Below, piece by piece: positions 1-10,188 of a stretch of DNA of 29,701 bases. The notes under the pieces were generated by a model. That model was not told the DNA's origin. It searched no databases and saw only the letters and a list, made by a program, of their open reading frames with translations. Origin of the DNA: Saccoglossus kowalevskii (lineage: Eukaryota; Hemichordata; Enteropneusta; Harrimaniidae); assembly GCF_000003605.2 (NCBI RefSeq), contig NW_003116952.1, positions 126,342-156,042 on the forward strand. Direction: 5' to 3'. A program made the position numbers and the translations under genes. How positions within the stretch are numbered: position 1 is the stretch's first letter; each line of letters begins with the position of its first letter.

Positions 1-574
1 CACATTTTAACTTTACCTAGATACACGATATAAGTGGGAATCCCAATTTAACTTTACCCAGATACACGATGTGCGTGGGCACCACATTTTAACTTTACCC
101 AGATACACGATGTGCATGGGCACCACATTTTAACTTTACCCAGATACACGATGTGCGTGGGTGCCACATTTTAACTTTACACATATACACGGTGTGCGTG
201 GGTGCCACATTTTAACTTTACCCAGATACACGATGTGCGTGGGTGCCACATTTTAACTTTACCCAGATACACGGTGTGCGTGGATGCCACATTTTAACTT
301 TACCTAGATACACGATATAAGTGGGAATCCCAATTTAACTTTACCCAGATACACGATGTGCGTGGGCACCACATTTTAACTTTACCCAGATACACGATGT
401 GCATGGGCACCACATTTTAACTTTACCCAGATACACGATGTGCGTGGGTGCCACATTTTAACTTTACACCATATACACGGTGTGCGTGGGTGCCACTTTT
501 AACTTTACCCAGATATACGGTGTGCGTGGGTGCCACATTTTAACTTTACCCAGATACACGATGTGCGTGGGCAT
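1..574. repeat. Seven-unit higher-order repeat within the 41-bp array
   Basis: A distinctive unit carrying cctagatacacgatataag occurs at 1 and again at 288, exactly 7 x 41 = 287 bp later. The next four units keep the same order of variants in both blocks: an aatttaac-type start, then a gtgcatggg unit, then a standard unit, then a tttacac-type unit. The blocks 1-287 and 288-574 are therefore copies of a seven-unit block. Units after 574 do not continue the pattern. Confidence 0.85.
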
Positions 575-779
575 CACATTTTAACTTTACCCAGATACAC
601 TGTGTGCGTGGGTGCCACATTTTAACTTTACCCAGATACACGATGTGCGTGGGCACCACATTTTAACTTTACCCAGATACACGGTGTGCGTGGGTGCCAC
701 ATTTTAACTTTACCCAGATACACGGTGTGCGTGGGTGCCACATTTTAACTTTACCCAGATACACGATGTGCGTGGGCCT
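1..779. repeat. 41-bp tandem repeat array (minisatellite), about 19 units
   Basis: The stretch is built of head-to-tail 41-bp units. Each opens with a version of cacattttaactttaccca and ends with a version of cgatgtgcgtgggtgc. Unit starts fall at 1, 42, 83, 124 and so on; rare units are 40 or 42 bp. Units differ at a few positions (cgatgtg/cggtgtg, gggtgc/gggcac). The array begins at the window edge, so it extends further left, and it dies out near 779. It lies upstream of the TRPC pore exon and so probably within an intron of gene 1. No coding function is seen. Confidence 0.97.
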
Positions 780-2122
780 CAATTTTTACATCTTGTCTCA
801 GAACATAACGTAAATGTAGTGTATATATCTATACATTCCTATATATTGTATAGAAAAATGCGTGGAATCCGCGTTATTTTCATTTGAACGTTATCGTACA
901 ATTCCAGCAATGTCAATTCTCTGTAAAACCAAAAAACGGAACAACATGCAGGATTTTATATATTATTTTATACATTATACGCGTCCACTTTTCGAGTGTA
1001 AATCAAAACACTCTGTGAACATTGGAGTGATTGATCTGTTCTATTTCAACAGTAAATGCAAAAAGTGATATTAATATTTCAAAGTTGAGTACTCAGTATC
1101 CAAGTGTGTATGTGAAGTAGGGTAAGACAGACACATATTTCTGTCGTATTTGGATTTTGTTAAAACAATTCTGTCAAATTCTGCCAGGCTAGTTATCTGA
1201 ATAACTTCGACCCAGGTCTATAATCAACCCGGTACTCTTATTGTTAGTAGGAAAAGAAACGGTGACTTTAGTTTCACGCAAGACAACGTTAAATTTTGCT
1301 CTGTGCACAACATAAAGTGACACGGATACGTTGAATAAAGCGACGGGCGGGTGACTTCAAAAGAACACAATCTTTGATTAACACTTTCTCATTTAGCATA
1401 ATATGATTGTTGTCCTTAGAATATGATATTGATTGTAGTTCAACCATATGACTAAAGGAACAAGTGTGTACGTTAGATACCAATACAAACACAGAAGATA
1501 TACTTTGCCATAATGTGTTCACTTAGTGTAACATAGTCACTGACTGTTTACACAGTTGCTTGAGAATACCGAACACAAGACACATTCTTTATACTAATCA
1601 TAGTTATAATATTACCACCCACGACTAGAACAAACACGTGTAAAATAGATTGAAGTGATTCGGAAACAGAAATTCTATCGCAATAAATGTTGGTATTCAA
1701 CGCATGTCAGCCGAATAAATATACACTTCTAATTTCACAAGTTTTTGTTTCATTAAAACTTCAGATTTATATCGTATTTAGCATAAACCTTCCCGAAAAA
1801 AATAAACACTCTAAAATAAAATCCACAATATTTGCACACATTTTGACGAGAAAACAAGCCTAAAGGGTAATACATTTGACATTGTGCGGGGTGGATAAAT
1901 TGTGGCACGAGGAGGGTTGTTGTTGTTGTTGTTGGCGAATATTGTATACATGTACCCCTAAGATTAATTCTATCCAGTCATCGCGCAAATTAGTATTTGT
2001 TTTCTCTTTACCCACGACAATTTTAGGCTGAAAATTCCACCCGATTTGTTTTAAAATGGTGAACTGTGAAAAAGTATTTACATTACACAATAGGAAATGA
2101 TTTTTTCCCTACATTTTTATAG
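780..2122 (+). other. Intron of TRPC gene 1 (3' part), no gene seen
   Basis: AT-rich non-coding DNA between the tandem array and the pore exon. I looked for the TRPC exon that should precede the pore (S4-S5 region) and found nothing with family similarity, so that exon probably lies left of the window. The short ORFs here (for example 862-1068 on + and 1289-1522 on -) have no recognisable domain. A short CAA/TTG triplet run lies near 1917-1933. The intron ends in tttttat-AG at 2121-2122. Confidence 0.7.
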
Positions 2123-2321
2123 GATATCCGGAACACTGAACTCTTTGTTCTGGGCTTTATTCGGAGTGAACAATCTAGATAGTTTGACAGTAGAAGGCGA
2201 TACAGACTGGGTAATAGAAGTTGTCGGCTACATCCTGTATGGCGCCTACCACCTGATCGCCATAATTGTCCTACTGAATATTCTGATTGCCATGATGAGT
2301 AATACATACACTCGAATCGAT
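2123..2321 (+). CDS. TRPC-like: TRPC gene 1, exon A: pore loop and S6
   Basis: The exon follows an AG at 2121-2122 and ends at a gtaagt donor at 2322. It begins with one base completing a split codon, then 66 codons. SLFWALFGVNNLD matches the TRPC pore region, where the family carries a FWA-FG pattern. GYILYGAYHLIAIIVLLN followed by ILIAMMSNTY is the S6 helix; LLNxLIAMM is a hallmark of TRPC4/5-type and insect TRP-type channels. The last residues RID lead directly into the TRP-domain exon with no gap against family length. The intron before it splits a codon after two bases. An ORF reading on the opposite strand over 2083-2307 is only a shadow of this exon. Confidence 0.96.
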
Positions 2322-5300
2322 GTAAGTATCTTTCATTAGGAAGTGCAGGTAATTAGTCTTATTGGTTTGGACATCCCAACAAGGTCATAAAAAGTGTCAT
2401 TAATGTGATTACGATTATATGTCAGCTGTCCGAATCGATGATTTATATCTGGGAATATTATTCACATAATTGCATACCAAAGAACAAAACAGTGAGAGAG
2501 GTCCGGTTCCATGCTTAGAGTATTTTACAAAATACAAATTAGATGTATAAAAGTTATTTCACGATTATAATTTGATTTGGTTTATTCGTGATGCGCTTAG
2601 CTTGTGAGGTGTAAACTGTCAGAGCGGAAATGCATACAATATATCAAAAAGTATAAGTGATGTGTGAGACGAGCTCGAACAACCAAATCTATATATGTTA
2701 CACACGTTATATTGTTAAACTATTCAGGAAAGTCTAAACAACCAACCCAAAAAATATACAGTTTTGTTGAGAGTTTTCGACCGCTGTGTTTACCAGATGG
2801 GTTGTCGGGTGGTGAACATGCCCGTATGTTCGTTCCCGAGAATAGAAAACATTTATTTGTTTGTTTCAGATGGCGCCGATCTGGGTGTAACGTTTCGCAG
2901 TCAGTCGTCCGTAAGCCATCGTCGAAGCAACAACGTCCTTTTACGAATAGATAAAATAATTGCAGTGATTCTTTACAAAATATTCTTTACATTGAAAATA
3001 CACAGGCCCTAAATGTATGTCTATTACAAAACAAATCATTCAATAACCAATTTGGCGCTTCTAGTTTCTTATAGGAGTGAATTCTACGAGTTATTTGTTG
3101 GCTATCGGAAAGCATATTGGCACAGTGTTAAAAAAGACCAGTTTTTATTGCGAATGAGTATTAATTTATCTGCACTAAATTCTAACGCGGGCCGCGTGAC
3201 GAATGTGACATGTCGCGTAACGACTGTGAAACGAGGTACATGGACATATTTGCATTTTACATAATACCGAATACATACCATTAACTGAAGTATTCTCACG
3301 GCCGATACAGTGATCATGTACACGCAAGTCAGCTTGTACGTTATAAATTATCTATAAACCTATAGAAAAGTCGTTCACTATTTAAAAGAAATAACCCTAA
3401 CCCCAACGTTTCATTCAAATCCAATTGAGAAAACTGGTTGTGCTATAATAGTTCTTCGATGTGCCGCAAAGTCAATCAGATTCTGGGCGATACGTCTACG
3501 CACACGCGCAGACTGGTCTTTCGTTGCAGGAGCGTGTATTCATCCGCGGTGACGTCACGGCGATCGTTTTGACTGGTCGACTGCAGTTTTCAAATTTATA
3601 AATGTTTATGCGCTTATGAACCGTAAATAATGTAAACGACTGAAAGCATTCTATCCAAACGACAGTTATTCGTAGCACGGACGCGTGCAGTGACTTAGGC
3701 TGATGTAACGCGGTTTAATTTATGCACAAACACAATCGCCCGTAAACTCAAATGGCCACTAAGACTCGCTGATAGCGAGAGAACCACGCTACTTTTTGTT
3801 GCCCTCTCAAATAGTCTACTCATCGCGTCCACTGATCCACTGATTTATGACAAAATAGTTATTTGGAAATATATGAGATGAGATGAGAAAAATGAGGGTG
3901 GGAGGGGGCAAAAACAATATTTTCTTGCTTTCAACGGGATCTCGGCGGCCATTTACGTGGATATTTACACAAACAGCGTCGAACACGGACCACAACTACG
4001 AATCAACTGTTCTAAGACTGTCAGAGATATTAAAACGGCAAACCTTTTTTTTTACATCTGTGTAAATACCGTGCCCAGTTTCGTTCTGACCATATTTACA
4101 ACGCACATGTACGATGTCGGCGAACACTAAGATTTCGATTACAACTACTATTTTTAACATATTTAATCGATGTTGTTATTACTACTAACCATAACACATG
4201 AACTTAATATTGCGCTATTATTTTTCAAATGGCTGTAAAAAATAACTGGAATAGATACAAAGTTAACAACGTAGTTCGCACACAGCTGCTGTCGCCGGAA
4301 AACTTTAATTACACGGCGTTATTATACCTTTATTGTTCAATTGAAGACCCGGATGGACATTGGAATTGTATAGCTTATTTAATTGATGAAAATCAATAAT
4401 ATGTACACCGTACGTGATAAACTCAACAGTTAAAAGTCCCATCAAAATGAGGGACCACTTAATTTCATAAATAGAAACTTCCGGAAAACTGACTCATACT
4501 TACATATTTGTTTTTTTGTTTGCTGACCTTCGACAGGTGTCATACCTGCAACATTATTGTTAGACAAATCAAACAAAGGTGTACATGCAATTTACTCATG
4601 AATATGGACTCGTAAACAATTATTAAAAATTAATTATTTTCTCCCACTGCTTTCAGGAAGATGCAGACATGCAGTGGAAGTATTCCCGATCACAACTGTG
4701 GATCACTTATTTCGGAGATGAGAACACCATACACGCACCGTTCAACATCATTCCAACTTCAAGTACACTAATGAAATTTATTCGACGATTTAGTCGGAAG
4801 ATGAATAAAGACTTCGAAGCCAAAAAAGCTGTAAGAGGCATCCCTGTTTTTACTCTGCATGTGTTTCTTTATTTCATTTGTACAAAATTGTATAATTTGC
4901 GATAGTTTTCTAACAACTTTTACATGTCGTGTTTGGTTAGCGATTAATTATCACATCATGATTAATTATTCTGTTGTAGTCATGAATTTGAAAACTCAAA
5001 ACAACCTTGCACTTTCCTATATCTGTGACATTTTTTATATATGAGGTACGCTGTTATCAACAAAAACTCTCAATTACTAAGTTTAAACGTGTTATAGAGT
5101 TGTTTCATTTTGTGAATGACATGCCACTCAACATTTGAAATAGCAACAGTTACTTTCAAGTCCCGTTATGAGAAATTCCTGTAAACGTTCCTTTCAGATG
5201 GGACATATCTAAGCATGTAAGTGGATATTAGGGGACTTTAATAGGGGATTCTGCTGCAACCCCACAAATGTAACTCAGATTACCCTGTAATAAGATATTT

Positions 5301-5852
5301 ATAAAATTATTCATTGACATGCATACCGATTCATGGTTATACTTGTAAATTGTAAAATAATGATATATGTAGATCTGACAAATAACGCTCTTTTCTCTAC
5401 AAAACGCCTCATAACAGCAATTGGTGGCCGGTATCATAACAAGTCAATAGTTCATTTTATTAGATACTTAATATATAGACATATTGAACTCACCTGTGCA
5501 TTTAGCGACGACATTTTATTGCAATTGTTTTCTAACGTACCCATAATTGTAAAATGTCGTGACGTTATATTTTAATAACGCATTCCGGCTGTTAAACGGA
5601 GTCTATACCTGAATAGTTTTCGAGTTATTCCCCGATAGCACGTATAATCGAAGGGAGCAGCTGTTAGTAATATCATCCTCATACATATTTGTTTTTATTA
5701 TTACGCACTTATAAACAAACATGTAACTATGATCTGGTATGATCAATTTAACTTGAGCCAATATGACGCTGTCCTCAACGCGACGTGATTATTAAATTTC
5801 GGGAAATAGTTTTTTTCTGAAATTGAAATTAAAGTTTTAGGTAGAATGCTAT

Positions 5853-5886
<34 letters not shown>

Positions 5887-8347
5887 ACATATGCGCATAT
5901 TTTAGCGCATAACGCAGTGACAGCAAATCGTGTCAAAATCTGTCTATAATTAATTGTTTTAGATTTAGTCAAGAGTATTTGACTAATTTGATGGTCCACT
6001 GTCTTTCTGTTTTTTTGAGAAAAAAAACAGTAAATTACATTACATAAAATTTCATGAAGTTTTAGCAGCAGTTCACATAGACCAAAATATTATTAAAATA
6101 TTGTCAATTTTGTTAATGCTTCTAAACATCAAAAAGTGCCCTGTAAGTCACTATATAAATTTGTCCACCATATATCACCGGGAAAAAATTAGAGATGTTG
6201 AGATATATCCTTGTCATAAAAAACAATGGTAAAATGCCAGAAACAGAACATGCTGTTTTCACTGAATTTTAGATTTTCTCCAAACAAAGTATGATGACCC
6301 CATATTTTCAATTCATTTATTTGCAATATATAAATATATATCGTGAACGTGATATACAAAGTATGACAATATTTTTATTACTACTTTAAGTCTATAGCTC
6401 AACATTCATCGTGCCTTGTTGTGTTTTATATTGTCCCACGCGATGCATACAACAAATGCAAACATGTATGTTTGTATATTAGAACGCGCGCTGCATAGCG
6501 ATTATGGCGCGCTGCGTGATGACTATGGCGCGATGCGTGATACGCTGCGTCGCGAGTGTGGCGCATTGAATCTAAGCTTTTGCTCTTCTCAATTGATTAC
6601 AGATGATGCTGTCAGTAAAGGGGGAAGAAGAGACTGCATACCGGGTAATGTATATGTATTATCTTTGTCATCTTTAAACTTACAATGTTTTAAATGTGGC
6701 TGTGACCGTCATGCATAACAAATAGATCAACGGAACTCAGACGAATACGACACCAGTATCACATCGTCGACATTTATCATCCACTCCCACATGACGCTGT
6801 CATCCTATGAATACTAATCAATTCTAATGTGTTTTATGATTCAAGTTCATGGATATCCTAATTAACGCGACAGATACAAAATGCAATTTACAGGTTCACG
6901 ATACTCCCGATAACCTTTGAATTTGTTATATAGCATTTTAATGTGACAATATACATTTGTACGCAGCCCGGTGTGGTCAGTTAGGTTTTAACCGAGCTTT
7001 TAAGTTCCTTTTTCGATGTTTTTTGCATGAAGGCCAGGAAGCGCTTCCTACACACAAAAATATTTGTATTTTGTAGCCTGATCGTACGTAACTTAAACGA
7101 TTATGAATTGTATAATAATAGTCTTTATTACGTGCAATTGATAATAAATACCCTTTGGAAATTTACAATAACAAAAGTATTATAATCTAAATACCGGTAG
7201 CGGTCATTACTATCTGAATCAACCACCAATTAAAGCAGCAATATATTTACCCAACATGGCCTGGCCAACATAGGAAAATATAATACGAAGTCAACAAAAC
7301 CTTAAACATATATGCTTCATGCATCGTGGAATTAAGTAATAACTTCATCAATCTTCCATGTGTTGCATTGGACTTTAACATAATATTGTCAGGAAATGTC
7401 ATAAGCATTCAAGCATACAAGTTATTAGACTGGAGGAGAATGTATAATGAAGTGTAAAACATTCCGACCCATTTTTGTTAAATACGTACGCATATTGTGA
7501 GCGTTTACGATGTAAACGATGGGTGTTGCTCGGCGATGTTTACAACGCGGTGAAATACATTACATACTGCCTGACTACCACCGCTTTTTAAAGTTGAAGT
7601 TCTTTCTATTGCTACATGTAATTCTGTCATCAGTATATATACTTATTTGCATGTTTTAAAACGTCACAGCTATCACACAGCGTCCTAATAATAAGTCCCA
7701 ATGCGGCTTATTAAAACTCGATTAAAAAATAAACAAAAACATTTATTTATATGATTTTTGCAAACGTCCTGCGTAACAACTGTGCTGCGCTGCGTAACAA
7801 CTGTGCTGCGCTGCGTAACAACTGTGCTGCGCTGCGTGACAACTGTGCTGCGCTGCGTAACAACTGTGCTGCGCTGCGTGGCGATTATAACCTTTTAATT
7901 TCTAGTACTAACCCATAAATTCTGATATCATTAATTCAACAGGAAGTCGTCAAACGTCTAGTGCAGCGATATCATTTTCGCAAGATGAGAGGAGAAGACG
8001 AAGAAGAAGGTGGTGGTGGTAAAACAGGGCCCGACCCATGGATGATGGCACTGAAAGAGGACATTTCAGGCTTCAAGTATGAAATGTTCGAAGCCATTGG
8101 CGATATGGACGTTAAAATAGACCAATTGCGAGCCAAGATCGAGGAGGATGACCCTTCCGCGACGGATGATGAGAAACGCGACTGTAGTACAACCAAGGAT
8201 GACGATATGGCATCTCCCATCACGACGACGGAAGCCCAAGAGGACATCGACGTCGCCGCAGAGATTCTTCGTGCTGCGGGAATTGATGGAGATATAGCAG
8301 AACTGGATGACGATGAATTTATTGACATTGATGACCTCACCGATTAG
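2123..8347 (+). CDS. TRPC-like: TRPC-type cation channel, gene 1: 3' part, four exons (2123-2321, 4657-4830, 6603-6644, 7943-8347)
   Basis: Gene-level entry. Joining the four exons gives one open frame of 272 complete codons, plus one leading base of a split codon, ending at TAG 8345-8347. Domain order is that of a TRPC channel C-terminal half: pore helix and selectivity region, S6, the TRP-domain segment containing EDADMQWK, a short linker, a CIRB-like (calmodulin/IP3 receptor binding) segment, a coiled coil and an acidic tail. All three internal introns are phase 0 and have GT..AG borders. TRPC subunits are plasma-membrane channels that tetramerise and carry Na+ and Ca2+ after receptor/phospholipase C activation; that role is family knowledge. 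The ankyrin repeats and S1-S5 must lie left of position 1. Assignment to TRPC rather than TRPV or TRPM rests on the S6 wording and the TRP-domain exon. I cannot tell which paralog it is. Confidence 0.92.
2322..4656 (+). other. Intron A-B of TRPC gene 1 (2335 bp)
   Basis: Donor gtaagt at 2322, acceptor ctgctttcag ending at 4656. Mostly AT-rich. The part 3480-3700 is visibly richer in CpG and contains the palindrome TGACGTCA at 3550-3557. A short telomere-like taaccctaacccc occurs near 3392, too short to call a telomeric repeat. Small ORFs (2664-2954, 2764-3012, 3013-3264, 3102-3323 on -, 3496-3678 on -) show no domain. No additional exon is supported. Confidence 0.85.
3550..3557. promoter_or_regulatory. 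TGACGTCA palindrome (CRE-type site)
   Basis: An exact full cyclic-AMP response element consensus inside a locally CpG-rich stretch of the intron. Two more copies lie in the intron of gene 2 at 28059-28066 and 29060-29067. Binding by CREB-type factors is known for this octamer; use here is not shown. Confidence 0.3.
4657..4830 (+). CDS. TRPC-like: TRPC gene 1, exon B: TRP domain
   Basis: This exon is 174 nt, 58 codons, phase 0 at both ends, bordered by ctttcag and a gtaaga donor at 4831. It opens EDADMQWKYSRSQLW, the helix after S6 that carries the conserved W-K and aromatic/basic positions of the TRP domain. ITYF and APFNIIP follow, corresponding to the family's F-xx-P segment (the EWKFAR..LW..YF...APFN pattern). 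It ends in a basic stretch with FIRRF, KMNK and KKA. In the family this segment runs under the membrane, contacts the S4-S5 linker and couples to gating. Length and order match TRPC proteins closely, so the call is firm. Its symmetric phase means that skipping it would keep the frame, but loss of the TRP domain should disable the channel. Confidence 0.96.
5855..5884. repeat. (GT)15 microsatellite
   Basis: An uninterrupted GT dinucleotide run of about 15 copies in intron B-C, followed by tttacatatgcgcatat. Likely length-polymorphic. Confidence 0.98.
6007..6030. repeat. Perfect short inverted repeat
   Basis: Arms ctgttttttt and aaaaaaacag with a loop of about 4 bases. The A/T tract makes this easy to arise by chance. 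No function is proposed. Confidence 0.6.
6486..6570. repeat. Degenerate 21-bp tandem array next to the exon C acceptor
   Basis: Units begin at 6486, 6507 and 6528 with gcgcgctgc or gcgcgatgc, followed by versions of gtgatgactatg; a further degraded part runs to about 6570. The array is GC- and CpG-rich against an AT-rich background and stops about 32 bp before the start of exon C. It shares the wording gctgcgt followed by gcgattat with the array at 7769-7881. Confidence 0.8.
6603..6644 (+). CDS. TRPC-like: TRPC gene 1, exon C: 42-nt microexon
   Basis: This exon is too short to stand out as an ORF. After ttgattacag, the 42 bases read MMLSVKGEEETAYR in phase 0 and stop at a gtaatg donor. Joined to exon D they give AYREVVKRLVQRY, where TRPC proteins typically have a Y-Q-E-V-xx-LVxRY pattern. 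The tyrosine two residues before EV is therefore supplied from this exon, which is the main evidence for it. Both flanking introns are phase 0, so the exon can be included or skipped without a frameshift. The protein segment is the linker between the TRP domain and the CIRB-like region. The donor gtaatg is weaker than consensus. Absence of transcript data is the main doubt. Confidence 0.8.
6645..7942 (+). other. Intron C-D of TRPC gene 1 (1298 bp)
   Basis: Donor gtaatg at 6645, acceptor attcaacag ending at 7942. AT-rich, with the 21-bp array at 7769-7881 near its 3' end. No other exon is seen. Confidence 0.8.
7769..7881. repeat. 21-bp tandem array, five units plus a partial one, near the exon D acceptor
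   Basis: Units containing gcgctgcgtaacaactgtg start at 7769, 7790, 7811, 7832 and 7853, nearly identical (one has gtgac for gtaac). A partial unit ending ctgcgtggcgattat follows. That last partial unit resembles the units at 6486-6570, so the two arrays appear to be related. The array ends about 62 bp before exon D. Confidence 0.95.
7943..8347 (+). CDS. TRPC-like: TRPC gene 1, exon D: CIRB-like segment, coiled coil, acidic C-terminus
   Basis: Terminal exon of 134 codons plus TAG. It starts phase 0 right after AG 7941-7942 with EVVKRLVQRYHFRKMRG, the basic segment that in TRPC proteins contributes to binding calmodulin and IP3 receptors. A glycine run follows (EEGGGGKTG). Then LKEDISGFKYEMFEAI leads into IDQLRAKIEE, matching the TRPC C-terminal coiled coil (family wording L-KxDIS-x-RYE) that helps hold the tetramer. 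The last 60 or so residues are rich in D and E and end DLTD. No TRL-type or other hydrophobic PDZ-binding end, as on vertebrate TRPC4/5, is visible. GAC/GAT/GAG-rich codons make the opposite strand look open (7972-8340), but that is a shadow. Confidence 0.95.
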   Translation, partial: EVVKRLVQRYHFRKMRGEDEEEGGGGKTGPDPWMMALKEDISGFKYEMFEAIGDMDVKIDQLRAKIEEDDPSATDDEKRDCSTTKDDDMASPITTTEAQEDIDVAAEILRAAGIDGDIAELDDDEFIDIDDLTD

Positions 8348-9054
8348 ATAGGCTATTTTTAAATACAAAGCTTTTTATATATATATGGGTTTGATGAGTC
8401 GTATGTTTCTGTAATTCATTTTATTTCGAAAATGATTCTATAACTTTTGTGGTGCATACGTTGCGGATAAAGTCTGTCATATCATCAACGAACACTAACA
8501 TGATATATATATATATTTATTTCAAATCGGTGTTGAATGTTCGGACCAGGTCCTCGTTACACGCTGTACAATGACGAGATCATATGCCGTTAACCGAAGA
8601 CCAATTTAATGGAGTAATGTGAGAGTCGTTATTCTAATTTACAAGGTAATTACTGAAGCTTGCGTCAGATTTACTGTCAAGCTATATGACGCTCACTACG
8701 AATGCATGATGTGAGCAGACATATACTTTATCCTGAGTCGCCCCTAAATAAGACGGCTCGAAAAAGTGTGTAATGGACGTGTTGCCGTGTTTATGTGGTC
8801 GTTATTTGCCTGTACTTATATTATTTCGTATAAAGTGTATTCTTGTTTACAGTGTAAGATGGTTGTTCGAAGTATCACTAACCTAAGATTGAAAATACCA
8901 ATGCTGTACTACCAAGTAACAACCACACATGGTTGCTGCCCTAGGGTAAACTGTCAACATTCCCCAAACCCAATCAATCAGCGACTCAGCGCTCCCGAAA
9001 TTAACCAGATGGTTTTAACATACGAGAGCCCAAAAGGTGTTTTTATATGGATTG

Positions 9055-9060
9055 AATAAA
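9055..9060 (+). promoter_or_regulatory. First AATAAA after the gene 1 stop (possible poly(A) signal)
   Basis: Canonical hexamer about 708 bp after the stop codon; a weaker AATACA lies at 8362-8367, only 15 bp after it. In AT-rich DNA AATAAA is common, so either could be the real signal or neither. Confidence 0.2.
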
Positions 9061-10147
9061 TGATGTCGGTCTATTGGTTATGCTTTTACAACCTTTGGGA
9101 AAATAACATGTCAGTTAATGCGTAGTTAATTGCACATTCCCCGAGATTTCAACTGCAGTTAATACTTGCATATGTTTCGTCACGCATCAACCAAAGCGTA
9201 CCAGATGTAAGTACGCATGTATTGAGGAATTAAAACAAATCGTTTCCTATTATTTGGCAAGAAAAGTTCTGGTTGATTAAAATAATAAAAACAATTAAAA
9301 CATCTTTTGCTTATTTATTTTTGAGTTGCGGACTGACTTGGATTATTGTAAATTTTAATTCAGATGACAAGTGTATTAAAATGAATTTCATTTCAGGTAT
9401 TGTTTCCTGTATCCGATTCCGCTCCTTAATAAGTAACCTTTAGTCAATATGCAAATAAATTGTCCGGTATGTAAATGAACTTTTATCATATTTTTGCAAA
9501 ATTAATAAGGAATCAGTAATCTGTCGGATACACACTGCAGACAGATACAATTAACATTCAATATCCCCGGAAAATATCACCTGGATATAGATGTTGCAGA
9601 TAATTTCAAAAGAAATGAAACATAGGACAAAACGTTTACATTTTAATCACATGTGGTCTCCATACTTGTGAAGTTCAAAGCCATTTTGTGTGTATTATGC
9701 TTACAAACGGTGTTCGCTGAATTGACATTTTTTTACTCACGCAGAGCTCCGCTGGGTAGCTATGTTTTTTGGATAATGGCCATGTTTACATAACGAGTCA
9801 GTTACATTCTCATCCTTTAATCTCCTGAGTTTTAATGTTGAATATATTTTGTGTGTAAAGTCCATGTACACAGTTTGACGTCAATTGATAGTTAATAAAA
9901 TTGTTGGAAGTGTTTGTGTAAGTGTAATATAAGCGTGGAGTGACCGATTCATACAAGGTCACGCGGGTTGTATTAGTGTAGCAATCATGAAGTCTGCACA
10001 AGTAACTGTAATTGTAATGTACTTCAACCTAAAACTGTATTATTTTGTATTTGTGTTTCCAAACTGTATTGTAATAACACCCGAAGGCTCAGTGTGAACT
10101 AATTTGTGTACATGCATTATATATACCTCAATAAGTACTATAATAAT

Positions 10148-10188
10148 CTATACTGGAGAGGGGGGAGAAATATGCCCCCCTAGTATAG
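10148..10188. repeat. Imperfect hairpin with CTATACT/AGTATAG arms and G6/C6 core
   Basis: The left arm ctatactggagagggggg pairs with the right arm ccccccctagtatag-type sequence around a loop near agaaatatg, with two extra bases on the left arm. The G6/C6 pairing stands out in AT-rich surroundings. It could be the footprint of a very small inverted-repeat element. Confidence 0.65.

Larger units (their letters stand above)
4831..6602 (+). other. Intron B-C of TRPC gene 1 (1772 bp)
   Basis: Donor gtaaga at 4831, acceptor ttgattacag ending at 6602. It contains a (GT)n microsatellite, an A/T hairpin and a degenerate 21-bp array just before the acceptor, each listed separately. The ORF 6416-6718 runs through the next exon in another frame and reads the array as repeated ALRDDYG-like heptapeptides, so it is not the coding frame. 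Confidence 0.8.

Noticed and set aside
1-779. Possible CRISPR array because of regular repeats
   Set aside because: Units are contiguous with no unique spacers, and the genome is eukaryotic; it is a minisatellite.
2083-2307. Minus-strand ORF of 74 codons
   Set aside because: It lies over the TRPC pore exon; the + strand frame has clear family motifs and splice sites, so this is a shadow.
2664-3012. ORFs after a tttgtttgtttcag acceptor-like site at about 2869
   Set aside because: No TRPC similarity, and the family has no segment between S6 and the TRP domain; exons A and B already join without a gap.
3391-3404. Telomere-like taaccctaacccc
   Set aside because: Barely two units and no array; expected by chance in 30 kb.
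6416-6718. ORF of 100 codons with heptapeptide repeats (ALRDDYG-like)
   Set aside because: The repeats come from the 21-bp array, and it reads exon C in a frame that does not join exons B and D.
7972-8340. Minus-strand ORF of 122 codons and another at 8066-8368
   Set aside because: Both are antisense readings of the Asp/Glu-rich terminal TRPC exon; the serine-rich text is the complement of GAT/GAC codons.
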